A stretch of 6,710 bases of DNA from Clostridiales bacterium (GTDB lineage: Bacteria > Bacillota > Clostridia > Lachnospirales > WQUN01): positions 1-6,710 of the forward strand of contig JAISRJ010000291.1 of the NCBI GenBank assembly GCA_031273705.1. Reading direction: 5' to 3'. Within the stretch, counting starts at the first letter, position 1, and each line of letters begins with the position of its first letter. The notes below the pieces were generated by a model. That model ran no database searches, was not told the origin of the DNA, and saw only the letters and a list, made by a program, of their open reading frames with translations. The position numbers were made by a program, and so were the translations under genes. Shown one piece after another: positions 1 through 6,525 of this stretch.

Positions 1-1773
1 CTCTATCCTTAATGTTTTTTCTCCGTCCGACAAAGCTATAACAGTAAACGCGCATCCACTTCCAAAAGCCGTGAACTCTGTTTGAATACCTTTGGCAGGG
101 GTACATTCATTATAATGCCTAGAAATTTTTGTGTCTATAGATTTTGCTTTAATGGAAGAGCCGATATTTGAGCAAATAAAACCGACTTGCCCTAAAGTTT
201 TCGCGGTTTTAAAACGCCATCTATACGCGCTCCGCTGTGTCAAAATCCCGTTCTCGCCAAAGTGAAAGAACTGATTATACACATGTTTTTGCGACGAATA
301 ATATTCATCCGCTAATACCAGAATGTCCGGCTTTATAAATATCACTCGCCGATTCAGATAAACGCCATTTGGAAGATTCATATACCCCAAATGTCCGCCT
401 TCCGTATAGCCATATTTATTATCCGAGTAAAAACGCTGATTTATCGCGCGGGTAAGGCGTTCGCACTCCCAACTGTCCTTGCATATGTACATATCCTGAT
501 TGTCTGCCATAATTGTATTGTGAGCGCGTAATTCTTTATACTCCGCCCGTCCCTGTTCAAACACATATGTAAATCGTCCGGAATCCGTCAAAATATCCTC
601 GCCTCGGCTAAACAGATCCACATGCAACTTATCCGCGTGTGTGTGTCCCGCTCCCAACGGTCCGCAGTGGAAGTGCACCCACGTAGCGTTTTCACTCCAT
701 CCACTGCGCATATATGTATTTCCGCTGTCCGTAAGAAAATAATCCGTTTCTTGCGGCGGCATTGGAGTGATTTTTTCGTAGCGGGTTAAACCTTCCTCGC
801 CCATCTCCCATATGGAGTCGAAGTCCGGAATTTTATAACCTCTTGCTTTGAATAAAGAACTGTCGAAAATCATAGCGGATCTGGTTATTCTGTCACGCTG
901 GTCTATGTCGTCGCTGTCGCCCATTAGCGGTTCGCGGTGATTCGGCTTTGCGGACATAACATCAAACACGCACATATTATGGGTTTGGCGGATAATATTT
1001 AAGGGCAATTTTATATCCAGCCTATCGGCCAGTGTGTAGACATCCAACAAACATCCCAGCACTTCATTATGATACGCCGGGCTTTGCTCCCAGTGACTTC
1101 CGTCACGATATATTTGCGTCTTGACTTCCAAATCAAGCCGCCGAATCGCTTCCGACAGATACCGGCGAGTGCGTTCTGTTTCCGGCATCATCGCGCCTGC
1201 CATAAACAGCCCGGTATTTGCGAATATCCCCCAGTTGCTCATAAGATTGAACGTGTTCCATAATCCCATTACAAATTCCGCGTGTTCCGTCATGCTGTTA
1301 TAAAATACAGTTTTTACTGATTCCGTCATGAATGGCGAGTCTTTAAAATATTGCATGGATTTAAGCCAACTGGTTAGCCTCATGCCCACTTCTATACTGC
1401 GCCAAGCCTTGACGCAGCGGGGGTCGTCTTGCTTTACGACCGCGACCCAATGCGTCATTTGCTCGGCAAAGGCTTTCGCGTATTTTTCATCTTTAGTAAG
1501 CGCGTATGCCTGACCCAGACATATCCAGAAGCACATTCGGTTAAACGCAAAAATCCATTCCGGATCATCTCCCGGCTGATATAGCCAATCTATCTCGTTT
1601 TCAAAAATCACGGGCGTTGTAACCCGCTCCATGTCCCAACGCAAAGTAAATGTAAAGCGCCGGGCGGCAGCCTCGTCCGCCGCTTTTATAACGCCGGCAA
1701 CTTGCTCCGGACAGTATTTTCGCACATATTCCGCTATTACAAAGGGATCTTTAAAGAAAAAGTTATTTTCCGT
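1..1773 (-). CDS. Heparinase II/III-family polysaccharide lyase, 3' end outside window, probable ACG start
   Basis: This frame stays open for 591 codons and runs off the window, so only the C-terminal end is missing. The family cleaves uronic-acid polysaccharides by beta-elimination, leaving an unsaturated uronate. An N-terminal alpha-helical toroid (about residues 1-320) contains RWDMER (45-50), SNWG with Asn180, and the block HWEQSPAYHNE (227-237) whose Tyr234 matches the family's catalytic Tyr. The C-terminal beta-sandwich (from about 350) has GHTHADK with His377/His379, LTDSG (395-399) and AHNT (417-420), typical of Heparinase II/III-like domains. No signal peptide is visible, so a cytoplasmic enzyme acting on imported oligosaccharides is inferred. 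The start is placed at an ACG codon (1773-1771) because a strong Shine-Dalgarno site lies at the right distance and an in-frame TGA sits two codons upstream. The next options, GTG at 1725 and ATG at 1632, have poor ribosome sites and lose family-like N-terminal sequence. It is last in the operon as seen. The subfamily (PL12-, PL15-, PL21-, PL33- or PL35-like) cannot be fixed. Confidence 0.9.
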
Positions 1774-1779
1774 TTTATC

Positions 1780-1789
1780 TCACTTCCTT
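1780..1789 (-). promoter_or_regulatory. Strong Shine-Dalgarno site of the lyase gene
   Basis: The minus strand reads AAGGAAGTGA, matching 9 of 10 bases of the ideal AAGGAGGTGA. Six bases (GATAAA) separate it from the ACG codon at 1773-1771. The last three bases of this site are an in-frame TGA, so translation of the lyase frame cannot begin further upstream. This decides the start assignment. Confidence 0.75.
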
Positions 1790-1823
1790 TTTACCGTTAT
1801 TTTGTGAAATTGATATAGTTTAT

Positions 1824-2975
1824 TTACCAATATGGTTCCCAGTCTTTGCTAAGCCGTGTCAAACCTTCCAAATAGAAATAATCGCCCCAGCTAACGCACT
1901 CGTCAACGCCCTCCGAAGTACAGGTATTGTATGGGCTTTTCTTACTGTACGTACCATGAAGTACCAACCCATTTGAAACTTGCGGATCTTTTACACTGTA
2001 ATTTGACCATAGAGAAAAAAGCGTCTGCCGGGCTAAGTCTGTATATGTTTTCGACTGTTCATTTGATACGAAGCGCGACATCTCTAACAATCCGCAGACG
2101 ACAATCGACGCGCTGGAAGAATCCTTCGGCTCAACATCACCGCCCGTGAAGATCAAATCCCAATATGGAATCAGGTCGTCGGGCAAATGATTAAGATAGT
2201 AAGCCAGCACGCGTTCAAAAACATCCGCGTATTCCGGATTGCGGGTATAACGATAACTCAAAGCCGCTCCATATACAGCCCATGCCTGACCGCGAGTCCA
2301 ACTGGAAGTGTCGCTGTAGCCCTGACAGGTTTCACCATGATCAAACTCACCGGTGTTTGGATTCATAAACACCGTGTGAAATGTGCTTCCATCATCTCGA
2401 ATTGAATATTTTAGGCAGGTTGCCATATGCCTGAAAGCAATGTCGCCGAATTTCTCATCACGGGTTTCTCGCCCCGCCCAGTAGAGCAACGGAAGATTCA
2501 ATAGGCAATCTATTATATATCGATAATTTTCCTTTGCGCCTAATTCTCCCCAAGCCTGAATAAACTCTCCGACAGGTTGAAATCGGCCGAGCAATTGATT
2601 GGCTGCCATAAGGGCGGCTTTTTTGGCGGATGGGTCGCCTGTTAGTTTATAAGCCGCCACACAACTGGGAGTGTAGAGAAAACCCATGTCATGGTGATCG
2701 ACTTCGATTTTACGTTTTATCCTGTTCAAAAAACTGGCGACCCAATAAGTTCCCGCCGTTCTAAATTCATTGCCGCCCGTGTGTTCATAGCTCAACCAAA
2801 TTTCACCCGGCCAGAATCCACAAGTCCATTGAGTGTTTTCGCAGACCGGATAAAAATTGTTTACGCCGGAATGATTTTGACACTTGTCATTAAAAAAGGG
2901 AAGATTGCGGCGTACTTGAGACACGGCGATCTCAAGCGCGTTCGCAACTTCCTTATCAGTTATTAAAGGTATCAT
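1824..2975 (-). CDS. ugl: Unsaturated glucuronyl hydrolase, glycoside hydrolase family 88
   Basis: The 383-residue protein has the usual full GH88 length. GH88 enzymes hydrate the double bond of the unsaturated uronic acid left by polysaccharide lyases, releasing it from the non-reducing end. Compared from memory with the Bacillus sp. GL1 enzyme, HHDMGF (94-99) supplies Asp96 (Asp88 there), IIDCLLNLPLLYW (154-166) supplies Asp156 (Asp149, acid/base), and His200, Gln218, Trp226, Arg228 and Trp232 match His193, Gln211, Trp219, Arg221 and Trp225. WGDYFYLEGL (363-372) is the C-terminal signature. Two conserved positions are changed: WTDGFW reads WTCGFW (Cys52) and THQG reads TCQG (Cys217). There is no signal peptide, so it is cytoplasmic. 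The start at 2975 is preferred over an in-frame ATG at 3074 because AAGGGG lies 10 nt upstream and the extra 33 residues overlap the permease and lack family character. It follows the permease stop by 7 nt, implying co-translation. Confidence 0.95.
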   Translation of the reverse strand: MIPLITDKEVANALEIAVSQVRRNLPFFNDKCQNHSGVNNFYPVCENTQWTCGFWPGEIWLSYEHTGGNEFRTAGTYWVASFLNRIKRKIEVDHHDMGFLYTPSCVAAYKLTGDPSAKKAALMAANQLLGRFQPVGEFIQAWGELGAKENYRYIIDCLLNLPLLYWAGRETRDEKFGDIAFRHMATCLKYSIRDDGSTFHTVFMNPNTGEFDHGETCQGYSDTSSWTRGQAWAVYGAALSYRYTRNPEYADVFERVLAYYLNHLPDDLIPYWDLIFTGGDVEPKDSSSASIVVCGLLEMSRFVSNEQSKTYTDLARQTLFSLWSNYSVKDPQVSNGLVLHGTYSKKSPYNTCTSEGVDECVSWGDYFYLEGLTRLSKDWEPYW

Positions 2976-2982
2976 GGTTTTT

Positions 2983-3819
2983 TTACCCCTTAATGCCGGA
3001 TGCCGCCACGCCCTGCACAAATTGTTTTTGCAATGACAGGAATATAAGCAGAACCGGGATAAGCGCGACCACACTGGCAGCCATTATCAGCGCGTAGTCC
3101 GATGTGTACTGAGTAATAAACATGCGCAATCCAATTTGGATGGTCTTTAATTCCGTCGAGTTTAGGTAAATCATAGGCCCCAAGAAGTCATTCCATGTGT
3201 TGACGAATGTAAATATAACCAGTGTAGTAATCGCGGGTTTAGCGTTTGGAAGCATGATGCGCGACCAGATGCCGTATTCTGATAGTCCGTCTATTCGTGC
3301 CGCCTCACAGAGCTCGGAGGGGATAGACATATAAAATTGTCTCATCATAAAGACTCCGAACGCCGAAAAGGCTTGCAGGAAGATTATCGCCAAGTGAGTG
3401 TTATTCAGACCCAATTTACTCATCATGATAAACTGAGGCACCATGTATGCTTGCCAAGGTACCGCTATTGTCGCTATGTATGCCAAAAACAAAACCCTTC
3501 TGCCGGCAAATTCTAACTTCGCGAAAGCGTAAGCCGCGAAACTGGAGGTCAACACCTGTAAGAACGTTACAATAACCGATAACTTAACGGAGTTTTGCAT
3601 GAATATTTTCAATGGAATGCGAGTCCAAATATCTTTATAATTAATCCACTTGATCTGATCCGGTATCCACTTGATTGGAAAATTAAAAACATCCTTGTTT
3701 TCTTTTAGCGCCGCCGAAAGCATCCATACAAACGGAATTAACGTAATAAACGCGATTACAGCTAATATTATATAAATGATTATGGAAAAGTAGAGAGGGC
3801 GTTTTCTTGCTCCGACCAT
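2983..3819 (-). CDS. Carbohydrate ABC transporter permease, MalG/AraQ type
   Basis: This 278-residue inner-membrane protein is the second permease subunit of a binding-protein-dependent sugar importer (CUT1 family). Six hydrophobic segments are visible, near residues 11-34, 75-98, 108-130, 140-160, 196-215 and 245-264. The cytoplasmic EAA loop that docks the ATPase reads EAARIDGLSEYGIWSRIMLP (172-191), with the invariant Gly178. The C-terminus (QKQFVQGVAASGIKG) is the standard ending of MalG-type permeases, so the protein is complete. Its ATG overlaps the stop of the preceding permease by one base (TAATG). The G-rich run just upstream serves as the Shine-Dalgarno site and also encodes the end of the previous gene, so translational coupling is likely. 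Family assignment is secure; the substrate, oligosaccharides with uronic acid, is inferred from the downstream lyase and GH88 genes. Confidence 0.95.
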   Translation of the reverse strand: MVGARKRPLYFSIIIYIILAVIAFITLIPFVWMLSAALKENKDVFNFPIKWIPDQIKWINYKDIWTRIPLKIFMQNSVKLSVIVTFLQVLTSSFAAYAFAKLEFAGRRVLFLAYIATIAVPWQAYMVPQFIMMSKLGLNNTHLAIIFLQAFSAFGVFMMRQFYMSIPSELCEAARIDGLSEYGIWSRIMLPNAKPAITTLVIFTFVNTWNDFLGPMIYLNSTELKTIQIGLRMFITQYTSDYALIMAASVVALIPVLLIFLSLQKQFVQGVAASGIKG

Positions 3820-4793
3820 TAAGATTCCCCCCCTTGCTGTCCGTATGTCTTTTCTCCGTGAAACTGAACCAAGGTCACACCCAGCACTACCGCAAATAAG
3901 ATCATGGACATTGCGCTGGCATAGCCGTAATCCAATCCGCGGAAGGCTGTATTATATATTTGGTAGACTATAACGCGCGTAATGCTGGTTAATTGGTTAT
4001 CACCGCCCGCAAACAGATTTAGAAATATATCATATACCTTAAATGAAGAAATGATCAGCATCATGAGTACAAAAAATGATGTGGGCGCGATTTGCGGCAG
4101 AGTGACATTCCAAAATTTCTGTCTTCCATTCGCTCCATCCAGAGCGGCGGATTCGTATAATTCCGCGTTGACCCCTTGCAGACCCGCCAGGTAAATGACC
4201 ATATAGTAACCCATGTTTTTCCAAATACTAAAGAACACCACAAAAAACATAGCCGGGGCACTAACGCTGGTCCACATTGGAACATTTTTGATATGTAAGA
4301 CGCTGCTTAAAAAGAGATTAATCGGACCGACTGTCGGACTAAAAATAAAACGCCAAACCGTAGCAACCGCGACCAAAGAAGCTACATACGGGAAAAATGA
4401 GATGGTGCGGAAGAAATTCCGCCCTTTAATTTTTGAATTAAGCAGTATCGCCAAGCCCAACGCCGCCGCCATCGTAAAAGGTACTGTGAAAATTGTATAT
4501 ACGAATGTGTTTAGTAGCGCGCGAGTAAACGCTTCATCCCTGAAAAGTCGTGTAAAGTTGGTAATCCCCACAAATTGCGGCATACCGACGCCGTTCCATT
4601 TCGCGAGCGAAAGCACAAATGAAAATAGCATGGGAACGAGTGTAAATACGGCGAACCCCAAGAAATTCGGCAGGATAAAGCTGTAAGCTATCAGATTGTT
4701 TTTGGTCGAAAGCTTATTTTTTCCGGCGGCGAGCTTTCTCTTCCTGGCGAGCTGTTTTTTTCTTACCTTTGCGGCACGACTTTTCAATGCCAT
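3819..4793 (-). CDS. Carbohydrate ABC transporter permease, MalF/UgpA type
   Basis: This 324-residue protein is the first permease subunit of the sugar importer and should pair with the MalG-type permease that follows. A basic cytoplasmic tail of about 33 residues precedes the first membrane segment (about 35-62). Further hydrophobic segments lie near 93-119, 131-152, 178-203, 237-259 and 291-312. The EAA loop has the form ESAALDG...LP, with Glu214, Gly220 and Leu232-Pro233. Two adjacent ATGs (4796 and 4793) could start it. The AGAAGGG at 4799-4805 is only 2 nt from the first but 5 nt from the second, so 4793 is chosen; the difference is one Met. It is separated from the binding-protein gene by 166 nt containing a strong stem-loop. 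No ATPase gene is present nearby. Confidence 0.94.
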   Translation of the reverse strand: MALKSRAAKVRKKQLARKRKLAAGKNKLSTKNNLIAYSFILPNFLGFAVFTLVPMLFSFVLSLAKWNGVGMPQFVGITNFTRLFRDEAFTRALLNTFVYTIFTVPFTMAAALGLAILLNSKIKGRNFFRTISFFPYVASLVAVATVWRFIFSPTVGPINLFLSSVLHIKNVPMWTSVSAPAMFFVVFFSIWKNMGYYMVIYLAGLQGVNAELYESAALDGANGRQKFWNVTLPQIAPTSFFVLMMLIISSFKVYDIFLNLFAGGDNQLTSITRVIVYQIYNTAFRGLDYGYASAMSMILFAVVLGVTLVQFHGEKTYGQQGGES

Positions 4794-4798
4794 CATAT

Positions 4799-4805
4799 CC
4801 CTTCT
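4799..4805 (-). promoter_or_regulatory. Shine-Dalgarno site of the MalF-type permease gene
   Basis: AGAAGGG on the minus strand precedes tandem ATG codons. The spacing is 2 nt to the first and 5 nt to the second, favouring the second as the real start. Confidence 0.6.
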
Positions 4806-4835
4806 AAAGCCGTTTATCTTTGCTGTTATAAGGCA

Positions 4836-4875
4836 AGTTTGCCAAAACGCGCTGTATTACGGGTTTTGGCAAACT
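4836..4875 (-). other. Intercistronic stem-loop between binding protein and permeases
   Basis: A perfect 13-bp inverted repeat (AGTTTGCCAAAAC, 4836-4848, with its complement at 4863-4875) encloses a 14-nt loop. It lies after the binding-protein stop and before the permease ribosome site. In the minus-strand transcript no U-run follows the stem, so it is not a classical intrinsic terminator. By analogy with malE-malF and other sugar ABC operons, where such a structure protects the upstream mRNA, it probably helps keep the binding protein more abundant than the membrane subunits. An operator role is possible but less likely at this position. Confidence 0.65.
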
Positions 4876-4906
4876 CAATTTATGCTCGAGAATATATAGC
4901 GTTTTA

Positions 4907-4942
4907 AAAATAAACCGAAAAGTTAAGCGGATAATTTATTTT
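4907..4942 (-). other. Weak A/T-rich stem-loop after the binding-protein stop
   Basis: AAAATAAA (4907-4914) is complementary to TTTATTTT (4935-4942). An inner CCG/CGG pair (4915-4917 with 4928-4930) and a 4-nt bulge complete the fold. In the transcript the 3' side reads UUUAUUUUUAAAA, so it could act as a leaky terminator or attenuator, but the stem has little GC and may be chance in A/T-rich DNA. Confidence 0.2.
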
Positions 4943-4959
4943 GTTAAACCGATATAGAT

Positions 4960-6306
4960 TTATTGCAGAATCTCTCCGACCCTGCGATTCATTGCCGCCA
5001 AGCCATCCTCGATCGTTTTTGAGCCATTCATAATCTCCGAATGCTCCTCATTTAAAGCCACGTCGATTTCACCGGATTTTTCATGTAATGGCATTTCCAA
5101 ATAGATCTTTGCGGTTTGCAGAGCGTCAATGCTGTTTTGATCCGTCGGGAAACCGGGTGCGTTTGCGATAGCGGACATTATTTCCTCCGTCTGTATGGCG
5201 GGTATAGCGCCGATCGCCGCCAAGGCGGTCGCGCCTTCGGGACCCGAAGTCCATTCGATAAATTTGAACGCTTCATCTTTATTTTTGGAATTGGCCGCAA
5301 TCGATACCCCCGTGATAGTGCCGAAGGTTGTGCCTGGTTCCGTTCCCGCGGGGTGCGGATATTTTACCATGCCCCAATTGGTCGCGAGAGAGGTTCCGTC
5401 TGCCGACGCCGTAATGTTTGAGGCGATCATCCAAGTACCGTTATTCATCATGGCGATCTTGGCGTTAAAGAACAAGTCTCGATAATGGCTGGATGTAGAA
5501 ACCGCTGTGGCGTAATCCATAACAACGCCGTCTTTCTGTTGCGCCAAAATCATCTCATAATATGGAGCAATCCAATCATATGTACCATCAACTATTGAGT
5601 GAAGCCCATCTAAAATACCGAATAACTGAACACAACTGCGCCAAGTGTGATAGTGCGCGCCGTAAACTTTATCGTTGCCCTCTCCATTAACTAACTTACG
5701 GGCAAGCGCGTCGTAATCTTCAATTGTAAGGTCGTTGGACGGATACTCGACGCCCACTGCGTCATACAGGTCTTTATTGTAGAATATTACCCAGAAATCA
5801 CTGCGGAATGGGAGTTGATACAGCTCATTGTCTACTGTAACCTGCTCGGTTATTCCGCCAAACAGATCGGTGTCAATACCAGCGGAGTTAACATAGTCGT
5901 TAAGGGGTTCCAACTGATTTTGCGCGATAAGATTAGCGTAACCCGGAATATCTTTTATAGCTACCACATCAAAATCAGCGTTGCCGCTTAATTGTGTTTG
6001 CAACATATTCATATAGTCGGCGCTACCCAAGTCAACCGGCTCTATGGTTACGTGAGGAGCAACCTTTTTATAGCCGTCCATTATCGCGCGATAATAGTCG
6101 GTAACCTCCAGATCCCACAACGCCCATTTTAACGTGACGGGTTCCGCCTCGGCTACGGGCGTATCGGCGGTTGCGGGCGTGTCGGTTGCGGGCGTGTCTG
6201 TAGCCGCTGCCGGCTCACTTGTTGTCACCGGAGTGCTGCCGGCGCATCCGGCTAAGATAGAGACAGCCAAAAGCATGGCAACCGGTGCCGATAAAAATTT
6301 CTTCAT
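4960..6306 (-). CDS. Sugar ABC transporter substrate-binding lipoprotein
   Basis: This 448-residue protein is an extracytoplasmic solute-binding protein of family 1 (SBP_bac_1/MalE type), which captures oligosaccharides and delivers them to the two permeases. Residues 1-20 form a lipoprotein signal peptide (MKKF, hydrophobic core, LAG) ending at Cys21 in the lipobox LAGC, so it is anchored to the outer face of the membrane. A stalk from about 22 to 57 is rich in Thr, Pro, Ala and Asp and contains ATDTP repeats (36-50). The binding domain follows, starting VTLKWALWD (57-65). Typical family segments include FRSDFWVIFYNKDLY (167-181) for the hinge region, AMMNNGTWMI (285-294) and EAFKFIEWTSGPEG (345-358). 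It starts at ATG 6306 behind AAGGAGGG and is first in the operon, directly after a sigma-A promoter. The exact ligand is not readable from sequence; acidic oligosaccharides are inferred from the downstream enzymes. Confidence 0.95.
   Translation of the reverse strand: MKKFLSAPVAMLLAVSILAGCAGSTPVTTSEPAAATDTPATDTPATADTPVAEAEPVTLKWALWDLEVTDYYRAIMDGYKKVAPHVTIEPVDLGSADYMNMLQTQLSGNADFDVVAIKDIPGYANLIAQNQLEPLNDYVNSAGIDTDLFGGITEQVTVDNELYQLPFRSDFWVIFYNKDLYDAVGVEYPSNDLTIEDYDALARKLVNGEGNDKVYGAHYHTWRSCVQLFGILDGLHSIVDGTYDWIAPYYEMILAQQKDGVVMDYATAVSTSSHYRDLFFNAKIAMMNNGTWMIASNITASADGTSLATNWGMVKYPHPAGTEPGTTFGTITGVSIAANSKNKDEAFKFIEWTSGPEGATALAAIGAIPAIQTEEIMSAIANAPGFPTDQNSIDALQTAKIYLEMPLHEKSGEIDVALNEEHSEIMNGSKTIEDGLAAMNRRVGEILQ
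6169..6198 (-). repeat. Two 15-bp tandem copies encoding the lipoprotein stalk
   Basis: GGTTGCGGGCGTGTC occurs twice in exact tandem on the plus strand (6169-6183 and 6184-6198), with a degenerate partial copy to the left. On the coding strand it encodes the repeated ATDTP units of the stalk. The 15-bp period keeps the frame, so copy-number change would lengthen or shorten the stalk without breaking the protein. Confidence 0.8.
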
Positions 6307-6314
6307 GAAAAATA

Positions 6315-6322
6315 CCCTCCTT
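6315..6322 (-). promoter_or_regulatory. Shine-Dalgarno site of the binding-protein gene
   Basis: AAGGAGGG lies 8 nt before the ATG at 6306. It contains a perfect AGGAGG core and fixes the start of the first gene in the operon. Confidence 0.85.
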
Positions 6323-6323
6323 A

Positions 6324-6337
6324 ATAGTAACTGCTAT
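6324..6337. promoter_or_regulatory. Imperfect 14-bp palindrome in the operon leader, possible operator
   Basis: ATAGTAACTGCTAT has perfect 4-bp outer arms (ATAG/CTAT) and one more matching pair inside. It sits between the predicted transcription start and the Shine-Dalgarno site, where a repressor would block the operon. It shares the heptamer TAGTAAC with the inverted repeat at 6596-6626. No regulator gene is in view, so this is only a candidate. Confidence 0.25.
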
Positions 6338-6352
6338 ATCATTTCAAATAAT

Positions 6353-6381
6353 ATTATACAACACACATAAAAAAATTACAA
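6353..6381 (-). promoter_or_regulatory. Sigma-A-type promoter of the operon
   Basis: On the minus strand TTGTAA (6381-6376) and a perfect TATAAT (6358-6353) are separated by exactly 17 bp. The spacer begins with a run of seven T. Transcription should begin near 6346, giving a leader of about 40 nt before the binding-protein ATG. Confidence 0.75.
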
Positions 6382-6410
6382 TAAAAACCAGCACATTCAT
6401 ATAATAAAGA

Positions 6411-6484
6411 ATAGCGCCATAATCACACCGCCTACAACCTTGAACTAACGCTCTCTGGCGCTGAGGAGAGCGGCTTCGCGCTAT
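6411..6484. repeat. GC-rich cluster of overlapping inverted repeats
   Basis: Three perfect 7-bp inverted repeats overlap here: ATAGCGC (6411-6417) with GCGCTAT (6478-6484); AGCGCCA (6413-6419) with TGGCGCT (6456-6462); and CGCTCTC (6449-6455) with GAGAGCG (6466-6472). The first two compete for the same left arm, so they are alternative pairings. The block lies upstream of the operon promoter's -35 box and is more GC-rich than its A/T-rich surroundings. It could be a regulator-binding region, part of a transcript from outside, or a decayed small mobile element. No coding frame is apparent. Confidence 0.45.
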
Positions 6485-6525
6485 CAGGATTAGATCTGGT
6501 TAATATCACGTAAGGAAATTGGCAA

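Noticed and set aside
2976..3074. Upstream ATG that would extend the GH88 protein by 33 residues
   Set aside because: The extension overlaps the end of the permease in another frame, has no GH88 character, and the internal ATG at 2975 has a suitable Shine-Dalgarno site and the usual family length.
4039..4285. Two short minus-strand frames inside the MalF-type permease
   Set aside because: They are alternative frames of a secure gene with no independent ribosome site or motif.
4213..4686. 157-codon open frame on the plus strand
   Set aside because: It is antisense to the MalF-type permease, which has clear EAA-loop and membrane segments; the plus-strand frame shows no recognisable motif.
4836..4875. 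Intrinsic terminator after the binding-protein gene
   Set aside because: The stem is strong but is followed by TGCCTTATAAC rather than a U-run in the minus-strand transcript, and the permeases need read-through.
5116..5485. Plus-strand frames of about 100 codons inside the binding-protein gene
   Set aside because: They are antisense to a well-supported lipoprotein and contain no recognisable domain.
6440..6460. Catabolite-responsive element (CcpA site) near TGAACTAACGCTCTC
   Set aside because: The match to the CRE consensus is poor in spacing and in the right half; no better match was seen in the intergenic region.
6411..6484. Miniature inverted-repeat transposable element
   Set aside because: The outer ATAGCGC/GCGCTAT arms are only 7 bp and no matching target-site duplication flanks them.
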